The notes under the pieces were generated by a model. The model did no database searches, was not told the DNA's origin, and was given only the letters and a program-made list of their open reading frames with translations. 64,000 nt of DNA from Adiantum capillus-veneris. Lineage: Eukaryota; Streptophyta; Polypodiopsida; Polypodiales; Pteridaceae. Both the position numbers and the translations under genes were made by a program. This document shows positions 34,537-44,128 of the stretch, in pieces (the stretch's first letter is position 1; every line of letters starts with the position of its first letter). The DNA lies in assembly GCA_014529385.2 (NCBI GenBank), contig CM043964.1:4086997-4150996 (forward strand), in the 5' to 3' direction.

Positions 34537-35280
34537 ATGACTGGATCACAGGACACTGCTCTTTACAATATCAAGAAGCTGGATGGAACCAATTTCCCAT
34601 TGTGGAAGCAGCAGATTTGGCACGTGTTGGTACAAAAGAAGCAGATAAAACCTATAAAGCTCAAGGGGATAAAACCAGAAGATATGGACGAAGACAAATG
34701 GAGCGAAATGGATGAATTGGCACTTTCTACCATTATGCTGACTTTGGCAGAAAGCGTTTACTTCAATGTAGCAGACGAGATGTCGGCTTATCAAGCATGG
34801 TTAAAGCTGACTGATCTTTATGAGAAGCAGATTGCAGCTTCACAGGTAAACTGGCTTAAGAAGCTTGTTGACTTGAAGATGAAAGAAGAGACACCTATGT
34901 CCAATCATCTGAATGAATTCAACACCATCTACAGTCAATTGTCAGCTCAAGGTGTCAAGTTTGATGAACCTGTTAGAGCTATGTTCCTGTTGATCACATT
35001 GCCGGAAAGTTGGGACACTTTTCGCACAGCTTTGAGTAATTTTGCACCTCCAGATGGTTTGAACATAGCAGGTGTAGAAGGAAGTCTGCTTACTGAAGAA
35101 ACCAATAGAAAGACAATGGAAAAAGGCAAAGGAACACCCTTAGTTGTCAGGGGAAGGACCAAAGAAAAGTAAAAAGGTGGAAAGAGGAATCAGTCTCGTA
35201 GCAAGTCCCGCAGTGCTAAAGGCAAGAGTGGCATAGAATGCTACCATTGTGGCAAGAAGGGTCACATGAAAAGAGACTGC
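34537..35280 (+). pseudogene. Copia gag with zinc knuckle
   Basis: Starts MTGSQDTALYNIKKLDGTNF and contains the copia gag pattern (LDGTNFPLWKQQI; WLKKLVDLKMKEETPMSNHL; FLLITLPESWDTFRTAL). An in-frame TAA at 35170-35172 interrupts it; beyond this the same frame gives the CCHC knuckle CYHCGKKGHMKRDC at about 35241-35282. The protein would assemble particles and bind RNA. Without readthrough of the TAA it is truncated before the knuckle. Confidence 0.88.
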
Positions 35281-36732
35281 AAAGAATGGAAAGTAGAAAA
35301 AGGCAAAGAGAAAGCTGAAGACCATGGTGAGAAGAACAAGTCCTCAGTGAAGATTCAAGAAATAAATGTGACAAACACTGTTGCAGAGGATGACAGTCTA
35401 GTGTCAGGAGACATCTACTTCTTGAAGAATACGATGGACTCAACTCTTCTTACAGCATCTGATGGAAATGCATTGAGTGACTGGATTATAGACTCAGGGG
35501 CATCACTTCATGTGTCTCCAAACAAGGAGTGGTTTACCTCTTATGTGACCACTAAAGATCATGTTCGGCTAGGCAATGGGCAGACATGTGAGATCTTAGG
35601 TGTTGGAGATGTTCAATTGAAGTTTCAGAATGGCTCTTCTTTCACGCTGAAGAATGTGAGACATGTTCCCGCAATTACGAAGAGCTTGATCAGCACAGGT
35701 TTACTTGATGATGCTGGCTACGTCACCACTTTTGGGCGGAACATGTGGAAGATATCCAAGGGTTCTATGACAGTAGCACATGGAGTAAAGTCTGGAGGAC
35801 TTTACATGATTTATGTATCAAATGTCTCTAAAAATGTAATCAATGTAACCGAGCAGCCGAACGTTTCTTTGTGGCATAGCCGGTTAGGACATATGTCCAA
35901 GAAGGGAATGGAAATCTTGTCTCGTTCTGGTTATTTTCCTGGCTTTTCATTTAATGATTTTGAATTTTGTGAACATTGTCTGTATGGTAAGCAAACACAG
36001 CAGCCACATAAGCATAGAAGCAGTAGAAGAGATACACAGTTGGCACTTGTTCATAGTGATTTGTGTGGACCTATGCCTAACCTATCTCTAGGGGGAGCTT
36101 CTTACTTTATGACATTTATAGATGATTACTCGAGGAAAGTATGGGTTTACTTTCTCAAGCACAAGGATGAAGCGTTTAGTGTTTTCAAAACGTTTGTGAC
36201 ACTTGTGGAGAATCAGAGTGGCAAGAAGCTTAAATGCTTACGCACTGACAATGGTGGAGAGTATGTTTCAAAGGCCTTTCAGGACTTTTGTGAGTCAAAA
36301 GGTATAAAACGTGAACTTACTGCTCCTTAGAATCCTCCTCAAAATGGTGTTGCTGAGAGGATGAATAGGACCATACAAGAGAAGGTCAGAAGTATGTTTT
36401 CTAATGCACAAAAACCAAATGGGTTTTGGGCTGAAGCTGTATCAACAGATGTTCATCTTGTAAATAGATCTCCTAGCAAGGTTTTGCAGAAGGATTCAGT
36501 GCGAGAGATGGTATGGTCAGGCAAAATGCCCTCATACAAGCATCTCAGAGTCTTTGGTTGTGAGGCATATACTCACGTTCCAAAGGAATTTAGGAACAAA
36601 CTTGAGCCAAAGAATAGAAAGTGCATCTTTCTAGGCTATGGTAATTCTGGTGAGATGGGGTACAAACTTTGGGATCCCGAATCCAGAAAGGTTGTCCGCA
36701 GCAATGATGTTCACTTTAATGAATCCAAATAG
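35281..36732 (+). pseudogene. Copia protease and integrase
   Basis: Same frame as gag. The protease active site is DWIIDSGASLHVSP (Asp near 35491). Then come the pre-integrase zinc region (WHSRLGHMSKKGM..CEHCLYGK) and the integrase core with Asp in HSDLCGP, Asp in LRTDNGGEY, and NGVAERMNRT holding the Glu. A TAG at 36328-36330 replaces a codon just before NPPQNGVAER, and a further TAG at 36730 ends the stretch. The C-terminal integrase region continues degenerate to about 36900. Confidence 0.9.
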
Positions 36733-36923
36733 AATTCTAAACCAGAGAGGGTTGAGGAGATTAGAAGAGTCATTCTAAACCTACACATGCAAGAAAAAAT
36801 GTCCGGGCTCAAGAGGAGCAAGGACAGGATAGATTGGAACCACAGGTTGTGGTTGAGCCTGAGCCAACTCTTGTGCGTAGATCTGGACGTGTCACGTGAC
36901 CTTCTGATAGGTTTGTTCCATCT

Positions 36924-38507
36924 ATGAACTATGTCATGTTGACTGATTGGAATGAGCCTTCATGTTACAAGGAAGTAGTGCAAATGAAGGACTCCAGGAA
37001 TTGGCAATTGGCCATGCAGTCAGAGATGACAGCTCTGCATAAAAACCAGACATGGAAGCTAGTTAAATTACCACGGGGCAAAAAGGCTCTACCTTGTAAA
37101 TGGGTTTACAGGTATAAGATCACCGCTCATGAAAGTCAGCCAAAGTACAAAGCAAGGCTTGTTGCCAAGGGCTTTAAGCAAGAACAAGGCATTGACTTTG
37201 ATGAAGTCTTCTCTCTAGTGGTCAAGATGACTACATTGAGATGCTTTCTTGCATTGGTTGCCATATTAGATTTGGTGTTGCACCAAATGGATGTCAAGAC
37301 AGTGTTCTTGCATGGTGATTTAGATGTGGAAATTTACATGCAGCAGCCAGAAGGGTTTGTTGAGAAAGGCAAGGAAGATTGGGTATGCCAGTTGTTAAAG
37401 AGTCTTTATGGCTTAAAACAATCACCGAGGGCATGGTACCATAAATTCCACAAGTTTATGCTTTCTCAAGGCTACAAACGTAGTGAGTTCGATCACTGTC
37501 TATATACAAAGAAGGCTAAGGATGGTAGTTGGCTGATCCTTATTTTGTATGTGGATGACATGTTGATTGCTGGAAAGCACTTGGAAGAAATTTCAGCTTT
37601 GAAGTCAAAGATGGCAAAATCGTTTGACATGAAAGACATGGGTGAGGCAAGTCATATACTTGGTATGCGCATTGAGAGAGACAGATCAAAGAAGTTGATT
37701 TGGTTATCTCAAACAGAGTATATAGACAAGGTTTTGCAATGTTTCAATATGGAGAAGGGAAAGGCACTGAGTGTTCCATTGCCACCATATGTGAAACTTA
37801 GCAAACAAGATTTTCCTATGTCTGAGGAAGAACAGGCTGAAATGGATAAGATTCCATATGCGTCTGCAGTGGATAGTTTGATGTATGCAATGATTTCTAC
37901 TCGCCCAGACATTGCATTTGCAGTGGGAGTAGTAAGTCGATACATGTCAAACCCAGGCAAGAAACATTGGGAGGCAGTAAAAGGAATATTCAGATACTTG
38001 AAAGCTACAAAGAGTTTGCGTATATGCTATGGGAGTCAGGAGCTAAGTGTAAAGGGTTTTACAGACTCAGATTATGCAGGTGACTTAGACAACCGAAGGT
38101 CTACGTCAGGGTATGTCTTTACATTGGCTGGTGGAGCAGTATCATGGCGTTCTAGATTACAAGATTGTGCTACTCAGTCTACTACAGAGGCTGAATATGT
38201 TGCAGCATCAGAGGCATGCAAAGAATCAATTTGGCTTAATCGACTAGTAACAGATTTGGGAATCAAAGAAGAGATGCCTGTGTTATATTGTGATAGTCAA
38301 AGTGCTATACAATTGGCTCGCAATCCAGTTTATCACTCAAAGACAAAGCATGTGGATGTGAAGTATCATTTCATCAAGGAAATGCTCAAGGATAAGCTAC
38401 TTCAGCTTGTCAAAGTTCACACCACAAGACATCCTGCTGATCTACTTACAAAAGGACTTCCCTCAGAGAGCTTTGCGCATTTTCGCAAGCAATTAGGTGT
38501 AGGGTAG
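36924..38507 (+). pseudogene. Copia reverse transcriptase and RNase H
   Basis: A 527-codon open frame, shifted by one relative to integrase, with a TGA just upstream near 36897. RT motifs: WKLVKLPRGKKALPCKWVYR, YKARLVAKGFKQEQGIDF, HQMDVKTVFLHGDL, LYGLKQSPRAWY and the catalytic LYVDDMLIAG (about 37546). RNase H: GFTDSDYAGDLDNRRSTSGY, TTEAEYVAASEA and YCDSQSAIQLARNP, with KTKHVDVKYHF near the end. All core catalytic residues are present. It ends 89 bases before the 3' LTR. Confidence 0.92.
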
Positions 38508-38560
38508 TACATCACTTCTCTACATCTCTTGTATATTAGCTTGTATAGTAGCTTCTCTCA

Positions 38561-38590
38561 CACTTAAAGTACCACATTGGACTTTAAGTG
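38561..38590 (+). other. Perfect inverted repeat next to the copia polypurine tract
   Basis: Arms cacttaaagt (38561-38570) and actttaagtg (38581-38590) with a 10-base spacer; the second arm overlaps the start of the purine tract aagtgggagg before the 3' LTR. A stem here could matter for second-strand priming or RNA folding, but this is inference. Confidence 0.7.
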
Positions 38591-38596
38591 GGAGGT

Positions 38597-38768
38597 TGTT
38601 GGGGTATAAAGCCCAATGTGGTCGCCCACGTAAGTGGGCGGGCCGCCAGGTATGTACACATATTCTTTTGTAAAAACCTAATAAGAACTCACTATGCTCT
38701 AGACGTTACAGTAGAGCGAGTTCACCATATCGTCGTGCTCTTCTTCTTGCACTCTCTCTCGCGTCGCA
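38597..38768 (+). repeat. Copia 3' LTR
   Basis: Partner of 33496-33667. Followed directly by the interrupted G2 RNase H sequence (ctcgtactcc, minus strand KEYE). Confidence 0.85.
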
Positions 38769-39533
38769 CTTCCGCTCGTACTCCTTCACTTTTGTCCTTA
38801 GGCTTTCATTCTTGCATGCCCAAATGCCTAAAATTTGCTTCATGATGAGAAGTGCATCCCCTTTTACCATGAGGCATTGTATACATTGGCCAATGCATAT
38901 CTTTAAACCATGAAGTAGTGTGTCATATTCTGCTTCATTGTTGCTAATTGAACCTGGTAGATTGACCTTCTCTTGCATGACCACCTCCCCACTTGGATTG
39001 AGCAATACTAGCCCTCCCCCTGCTTTTCCTGTGGCTCGTCGAAAAGCTCCATCAAAGAACAAGGTAAAAGCATTAGGAATACTTTTAGGTGGTGGCAATG
39101 GTAGGGTCTTTACTTCAAGCACCTTAATCTCCTTCTCATGTACCCTATAAGTAAGGATCCCTACCAATTGTGCACGCACAGTATCTTCTACCTTGAAAGA
39201 GTATTGGAACTCTTGCAATTCCATAATCCACTTTGAGATCCTAATGCTAAGATTCATTTGAGATGACACCCAAGGAAACAAATTTTCTGTAGTGAGAATT
39301 ACAAAAGGTTTTGGTAGCAAGTAGGATCTAAACTTTCTCACCGCAAACATGAGAGAAAGCATCATGAGTTTTGCCTCCGTGTAGCCTCTCTCCAAAGCAT
39401 TCATGACCCTACTAGCAAAGTAGATGGGTCGCATCCGGGTACTATGGGGATTTTGTTGTAGCAAAACTGCTCCAATTGTTTCTTTCCCAACACTAGATCT
39501 AACAAAGAATGTGTACTCCCAACAAGGAGTCAT
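38769..39533 (-). pseudogene. G2 RNase H plus second (archaeal-like) RNase H, N-terminal part
   Basis: The first RNase H reads YTFFVRSSVGKETIGAVLLQ and later YFASRVMNALERGYTEAKLM; the position where a catalytic Asp is expected has R-S, so it looks inactive. After PPPKSIPNAF a second RNase H begins: TLFFDGAFRRATGKAGGGLV (Asp), NNEAEYDTLLHGLKI (Glu), VKGDALLIMKQILG (Asp). A degenerate first and intact second RNase H is known for Tat-like plant elements. The frame is cut near 38774 by the copia insertion and resumes at 33495. Confidence 0.88.
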
Positions 39534-39575
39534 GAGTGTTGGTAGCTCTGACAGGATGACTTTAATGTTACAAAA

Positions 39576-40580
39576 TTACTCTTCAATCTCATAAGACCAT
39601 GCAAATTCTACTTGTTGTGTCAACTTTTGCAAAGGATGAAGCAACTCTGAAGCCAAGTGAATAAAGCGTGACATATACTTCACCTTTTGAATGAATGAGA
39701 TGACCTCTTTGAGATTCTTGGGTGATGGGAGCTCAATAAGAGCCTTTGCCTTTGAAGGATCCACCTCAATGCCTTTATAGGAAACCTTGTGACCAAGCAA
39801 GATCACTTCATCCTCACCTATGTGACATTTTTAGGGGTTGAGTTGACCTCCCATGTCATAGAGCTTCTTTAAACCTTTTTCTACCCTTTGTAGATGCAAT
39901 GATTTTGAGCTATAAATGCAGAAATAATCAATGAACACCCTAATTGACTTTCCAAAGAATGCTTGAAACACCATGTTCATGAAACGTTGGAATGTTGCAG
40001 GAGCATTTGTCAGACCAAATGGCATGACTCTAAAAGCATAACAACCCCAAGGAGTGATGAAGGTTGTCTTTAACTGATCTTTCAATGCGATACCTATTTG
40101 AAAGTAACCCGAGTAGCCATCACACACAGTGTACTTCTCATGACCAGCTACCTCATTTAGTATCTCATCTTGAAATTGGAGGGGAAAGTGATCTCTTTTT
40201 GTTGCCTCATTGAGTGGACGGTAATCCACACACACCCTCCACTTGCCATTTTTCTTAGGAGTGACAACAACCGGAGAGACCCACTATGAATTCTCCACTG
40301 GATAAATGAAACCTGCTACTAGAAGCTTTCTTACCTCCTTGAGTAAAGCCTGCTCCTTGATGAATCCTAGCCTTCGTAGCTTTTGAACCTTAGGTGTGGC
40401 CTCTGGCTTCAACTCAATTTTGTGTTGAACAACCTCTACTCCACGCACATCGGTGTAGTCTTTAGTGAAAAGCCTAGGAAATTTCCTTAACACACCTTTG
40501 AGATCCTCTCTTTCATCCTTTGTAAGTGTTGTAGATAACATACCTTCTAGCATTCTTTCATCTTCCACTTTTTGGTTTTC
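39576..40580 (-). pseudogene. G2 reverse transcriptase
   Basis: Continues the gag-protease frame after a TAA near 40581. Pieces: KVEDERMLEGMLSTTLTKDE, LRRLGFIKEQALLKEVRKLL, CVDYRPLNEATKRDHFPLQF, VCDGYSGYFQI (catalytic Asp), GCYAFRVMPFGLTNAPATFQ and the active-site box VFIDYFCIYSS. The canonical FIDD has become FIDY, so the second catalytic Asp is lost. In-frame stops also occur near 40286 (TAG), 39830 and 39574 (TAA). Otherwise it is a full Ty3-type RT. Confidence 0.88.
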
Positions 40581-42470
40581 TTAGGAACCTACCTCTTCCA
40601 AACCTGGGCAAGAGGTCTCTTGGTTGTTTGGATTAAACCTTACCCCCATGACTTCGATGGAAGACTCCTCTTCAGTAATGCTGCCACTACTTTCTCCTTT
40701 TGAAGTGCTATCGGTCCAGCCTTCCTCCATCTCACTTTGAGATGATTCTTCATGGAGCTCCTCTTGGCGTTGCTCCTTCATGTCAAAGACAACCTTCTTA
40801 TGATTGTCATTCCTGCAAATTAGCTTTCCACTCTCCCAATCTTGCAAAGCTCGCATTTTTATTAGCCATGGTCTCCCTAGGATAAATGGGTAACCATTTC
40901 CTTTGGTAGACATGACATAGAAATCCACTGCCTTCTTAATGCCAAAGGCCTCCACAGAGACATTTTTACAAATGCCTACACACCTAGCTTTGCTATTGTT
41001 TTCCATCTTCACTTTAATTTCAGGTGTCTCATGGATGTGCATGCCTAGTTTTTGCATGAGTCCCTCTGTCATGATGCAAATTTGTGCACCCCCATCCACT
41101 AGACCTTTCCTAACCAATCTTCCTTTGATGTAACAATCTAGCACAGGTGTAATATCCTCATTCATTTCAGCATGTGAAATTTTTATAACGGGCACACTCT
41201 CTTTTACCTTTCTCCTAGTGCTAAATGCCTTTGTTAAATCCCTCCTAACTTGTGGACATAATGCAAGAAACTGAGGCCATGAGATATCAGGACCCTTACC
41301 TCTCATGTCTTCCAATAGGTTGTATGGAGCCATACCATGTCCAAGAGGGAAGTCTTGAAGATTGATACGACGTCGAGTCCTCTTAGCTTCCTTGGTCTCC
41401 TTTGCCTTGTTTTCTCGTCCATGGTCACTTTGTGATGTGACACCTTCTTTCTCTTTACCTTTTCCTCGGCCACGCTTAATGCCATTTGCTTCCATGTCGA
41501 CCTCATTTGAGTTTTTCACCTCTACTACATGCACATTTGGGTCTGGCAAAGGTGGAACTCCTTCCACTCCTTGTGGAGGTGGTCTAGCTCCATTTGGCCT
41601 TTGTAGAAGCCGTGGTTGCTGACTAGTTCCTTCACCTGCATTCATCACTTGGTAATTCAAGTTAGGTCTCCGTGGCTCCCCACGGGGCCAAGGACAATTA
41701 TACATCCCATGTCCAGACACTCCGCAATTCCAACATTGTAAGACTCTCCTAGGTCGTGGATCTCGCTCTTCAGACTTCCTTGATTGTCCTTTTGGACCTA
41801 CAGCTTGTGCAAGGTGAATTGACAAGCTGCTTAAAGATTCATTTAACTTCTCAATCACTTCCGCCGTTACCTCAGGAAGCTCCCTAGATGTTGATGCTTG
41901 TGACTTACCTTTGGGTCTAAGACCTTCTATTGGCACCTCTCCCCTTAGGCACTTGAGTTTCCTATACTTCTTGGAAGCTCTAATTTCAGCTGCATCATAG
42001 GTGGCAGGTGCATCCGCCTCCACCTTTACCTTAAGATCAGGAAAGAGTCCAGCTATGAATCCCTTCTTCTTTAGAAATTCTGCACCATCACCGGGGTTAG
42101 CAACATTTCGTATCCATAGATCCCAAAGACGTAGAAACTCTTGCTTGTACAAGTAGTAGTCATCTAAATCTTTTTGCTCATGAGAAACAATGTCTTGCCA
42201 TAGTTTTTGAGTGTTTTGGGGATCAAATAAGTATCTCTTGAAATGATTCACAACTTCCGTGTAATTCCCTTTAACTTCCTCAGGCAAAGAGTCAAACCAA
42301 GTGCTAGCATCTTTCCTAAGGACCACCTTAAACATCTCTACACGTTCTTGATCAGTTACTATCCTCTTGATACGACAAGACATCTTCAAATTTGCTAAAA
42401 ATAATTCTGCATCCTCTCCAGGCTCTCCAAAGAAAAGAGGGTATCCGGACATTTGGTGTTGGCTTTCCAT
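40581..42470 (-). CDS. G2 gag-protease
   Basis: A 629-codon open frame, MESQHQMSGYPLFFGEPGED at the N-terminus. Capsid-like gag domain at about residues 10-200 (FDSLPEEVKGNYTEVVNHF), CCHC zinc knuckle CWNCGVSGHGMYNC at about 243-256, a Lys/Arg-rich linker (IKRGRGKGKEKEG), and a retropepsin-like domain with GLVDGGAQICIM (about 453-464) and FILGRPWL (about 526-533). In the family gag coats the RNA and protease matures it. The stop TAA at 40581 equals CAA in G1, so it is a nonsense mutation rather than the natural end, and protease-RT were once fused. Confidence 0.92.
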   Translation of the reverse strand: MESQHQMSGYPLFFGEPGEDAELFLANLKMSCRIKRIVTDQERVEMFKVVLRKDASTWFDSLPEEVKGNYTEVVNHFKRYLFDPQNTQKLWQDIVSHEQKDLDDYYLYKQEFLRLWDLWIRNVANPGDGAEFLKKKGFIAGLFPDLKVKVEADAPATYDAAEIRASKKYRKLKCLRGEVPIEGLRPKGKSQASTSRELPEVTAEVIEKLNESLSSLSIHLAQAVGPKGQSRKSEERDPRPRRVLQCWNCGVSGHGMYNCPWPRGEPRRPNLNYQVMNAGEGTSQQPRLLQRPNGARPPPQGVEGVPPLPDPNVHVVEVKNSNEVDMEANGIKRGRGKGKEKEGVTSQSDHGRENKAKETKEAKRTRRRINLQDFPLGHGMAPYNLLEDMRGKGPDISWPQFLALCPQVRRDLTKAFSTRRKVKESVPVIKISHAEMNEDITPVLDCYIKGRLVRKGLVDGGAQICIMTEGLMQKLGMHIHETPEIKVKMENNSKARCVGICKNVSVEAFGIKKAVDFYVMSTKGNGYPFILGRPWLIKMRALQDWESGKLICRNDNHKKVVFDMKEQRQEELHEESSQSEMEEGWTDSTSKGESSGSITEEESSIEVMGVRFNPNNQETSCPGLEEVGS

Positions 42471-42519
42471 TATTATGAAAGATTACAACACGAGTTGTAA
42501 CAAGGGATACAATAGAAAT

Positions 42520-42978
42520 TTAGAACCACTCGCCTGCAAATGAAGAAGTAAGAAAGTACCACTCTAGGTTTTCTTCTTCAGCTATCCAAGCTTCAATGAG
42601 GTCTCGATTTGTTTGATCAAAACAAAAGGGTAGACTATTTATGAGCTCTAAGAAGGGTTGAAATTCTTCAAAGCTAAGACGATATACAAAAATATCTAAA
42701 ACTTCATTTTCTGGATCTAGAAGAGCAACCACGTCCCAAGTAATGAATTGCACTTGCTCTACAATTCCCAATGCACAAGCGGTTTGTATAAAAACTAGAT
42801 CTTCATGCTCGTCGAAGGCTGTGAGAAAGTAGCAATTGACTAGGAGCTCCTTTCCTTCGAGTTCCACATAGTTGGAATGAGGCAACCTTCTCACAATTTC
42901 ATAAAAAACATCCTCCTCAAGTCCAATCAAGCTTGCAAGATTTAAAGACTCCACTTGTGCTACAAAACTCCTAGACAA
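42520..42978 (-). CDS. G2 accessory frame 2 (152 aa), unknown function
   Basis: Open from MSRSFVAQVESLNLASLIGL, ending 50 bases before gag. It is acidic and is related to the frame upstream: both share a pattern of RRLPHSNYVEL / KHLPHNKRVVKL, FIQTACALGIV / FIQIVCALRLV, RLSFEEFQPFLELINSLPF / RLTFGEFFPHFLLINSLPF. The N-terminal part (EEDVFYEIVRRLP) faintly recalls an F-box helix, but this is a guess. No transposon enzyme motif. Extra frames upstream of gag are known in Ogre-like elements; similarity to those was not testable here. Confidence 0.6.
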   Translation of the reverse strand: MSRSFVAQVESLNLASLIGLEEDVFYEIVRRLPHSNYVELEGKELLVNCYFLTAFDEHEDLVFIQTACALGIVEQVQFITWDVVALLDPENEVLDIFVYRLSFEEFQPFLELINSLPFCFDQTNRDLIEAWIAEEENLEWYFLTSSFAGEWF

Positions 42979-43024
42979 AAACTCCTTAGGATTATGGTTA
43001 AATCAGTCATAAGCATCAAGAGAT

Positions 43025-43600
43025 TTACAATGTCTCTATGAACAAAGTGTCATAGAAAGTAGAGAAGGATGAGAATTTATACAAATTTGCAATCTTCTCG
43101 ATGCTCTCTTTATTAAGGCAAGCCCTAAATAGCTCCCTATCTCCTTTGTTGAAAGTGAAAGGAAGACTATTAATAAGAAGAAAATGAGGGAAAAATTCAC
43201 CAAATGTGAGTCTATGAAGCATGAACTCTGGCCGCAAGTTTCCTGAAGAGTCTTCCTCAATGGTGAAATGCACTCGCCAAACACCAAATTTCACTCTATT
43301 TACCAATCTTAGGGCACACACTATTTGGATGAATGTACGGTCTTCCTTAGTGCCCAACAGCAAAATGAAAATGGAATCCACACGCAGGACCTTTCGTCTT
43401 AGCTTCACCACCCTCTTGTTATGAGGGAGATGCTTTACTACCTGCTCCTGCAACTGAATCGGTAATAGAGCTAGATCTCTAAGGATTGAATTTTCACTGC
43501 ACACACACTCCTTGTTAGAATATATGATCGTTTTTTTTGTTTTTGTAACAAACGTAAACAAACAAAAAGCCAACATACACACTATTTTGTTTGGTTGCAC
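43025..43600 (-). CDS. G2 accessory frame 1 (191 aa), unknown function
   Basis: Open from MQPNKIVCMLAFCLFTFVTK, giving a hydrophobic N-terminus that could act as a signal or membrane anchor if this start is used. From about residue 40 it aligns with accessory frame 2 over some 120 residues (LPxxxxxxVxxLP, FIQxxCAL, RLxFxEF, LINSLPFxF), so the two look like a tandem duplication. It is absent from G1, whose leader passes directly to gag. Function unknown; an accessory or regulatory role for the retrotransposon is inference. Confidence 0.6.
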   Translation of the reverse strand: MQPNKIVCMLAFCLFTFVTKTKKTIIYSNKECVCSENSILRDLALLPIQLQEQVVKHLPHNKRVVKLRRKVLRVDSIFILLLGTKEDRTFIQIVCALRLVNRVKFGVWRVHFTIEEDSSGNLRPEFMLHRLTFGEFFPHFLLINSLPFTFNKGDRELFRACLNKESIEKIANLYKFSSFSTFYDTLFIETL

Positions 43601-44128
43601 TTCATTTTAAAATAAAATGAACACATGTACATCAAAAGAAGTGTGGTAGTTGATGAGAGGTATAATGATAGGTTGTGGAGATGCAAGAATTTCCCCTGTT
43701 CTTTCAGCCCCAAACATAAACACCATACACTGCTGAAAATGTATCTTTCTACTAAGTGCAATATTTACCCTAATATATGGTGTGAAGTAAACAGGGAAAA
43801 TTTTTGGGCCATTATCCATGCTCTATACATAACCTAATGCCTAAAATAGAACAAAAATATAGACATCAAAACTAAGATCGTACCTAATGAGAGGCAAAAT
43901 AAAAGGATTTACCGAAGCGTTTATTTCGGCTAACCTAAGAGAACCTAAAATTCTACGAATTACTCGTTGAAATTTCAACTTAGTCCTGACAATTATGTGT
44001 ACCTTTTGCCTTGCAATCGGAATGAAAGAATCATACAAATTCTCGTCATTCATGCAAGCTACTTGATTATGCTAAAGGTTCAGCCTTCACATAACATACA
44101 CAAGCCGTCCTCAGTGGGGGCACCAATT
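43601..44128 (-). other. G2 leader with duplicated short modules and primer site
   Basis: Two short related frames (43819-43607 and 44053-43841) end HTSFDVHVFILF and DLSFDVYIFVLF after an IPLI/LPLI block. The same two modules occur in the G1 leader, so they are ancestral. The putative primer site aattggtgcccccactgagg is the complement of 44109-44128. Confidence 0.55.

Larger units (their letters stand above)
33496..38768 (+). mobile_element. Ty1/copia element inserted in G2 pol
   Basis: Short LTRs (33496-33667 and 38597-38768, 172 bp, four differences) starting TGTTGGGG flank a complete copia order: gag, protease, integrase, RT, RNase H. A purine tract (aagtgggagg) precedes the 3' LTR. It splits the G2 RNase H reading frame. 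The expected 5-bp duplication is imperfect (ctttt at 33491-33495, cttcc at 38769-38773), and because cttccg also follows the left LTR, the LTR could extend six bases further. Lesions are few. Confidence 0.88.

Noticed and set aside
42978-43025. Calling the G2 accessory frames F-box proteins
   Set aside because: Only a faint resemblance of the LPxx..IVRRLP helix; no conserved F-box residues can be shown.
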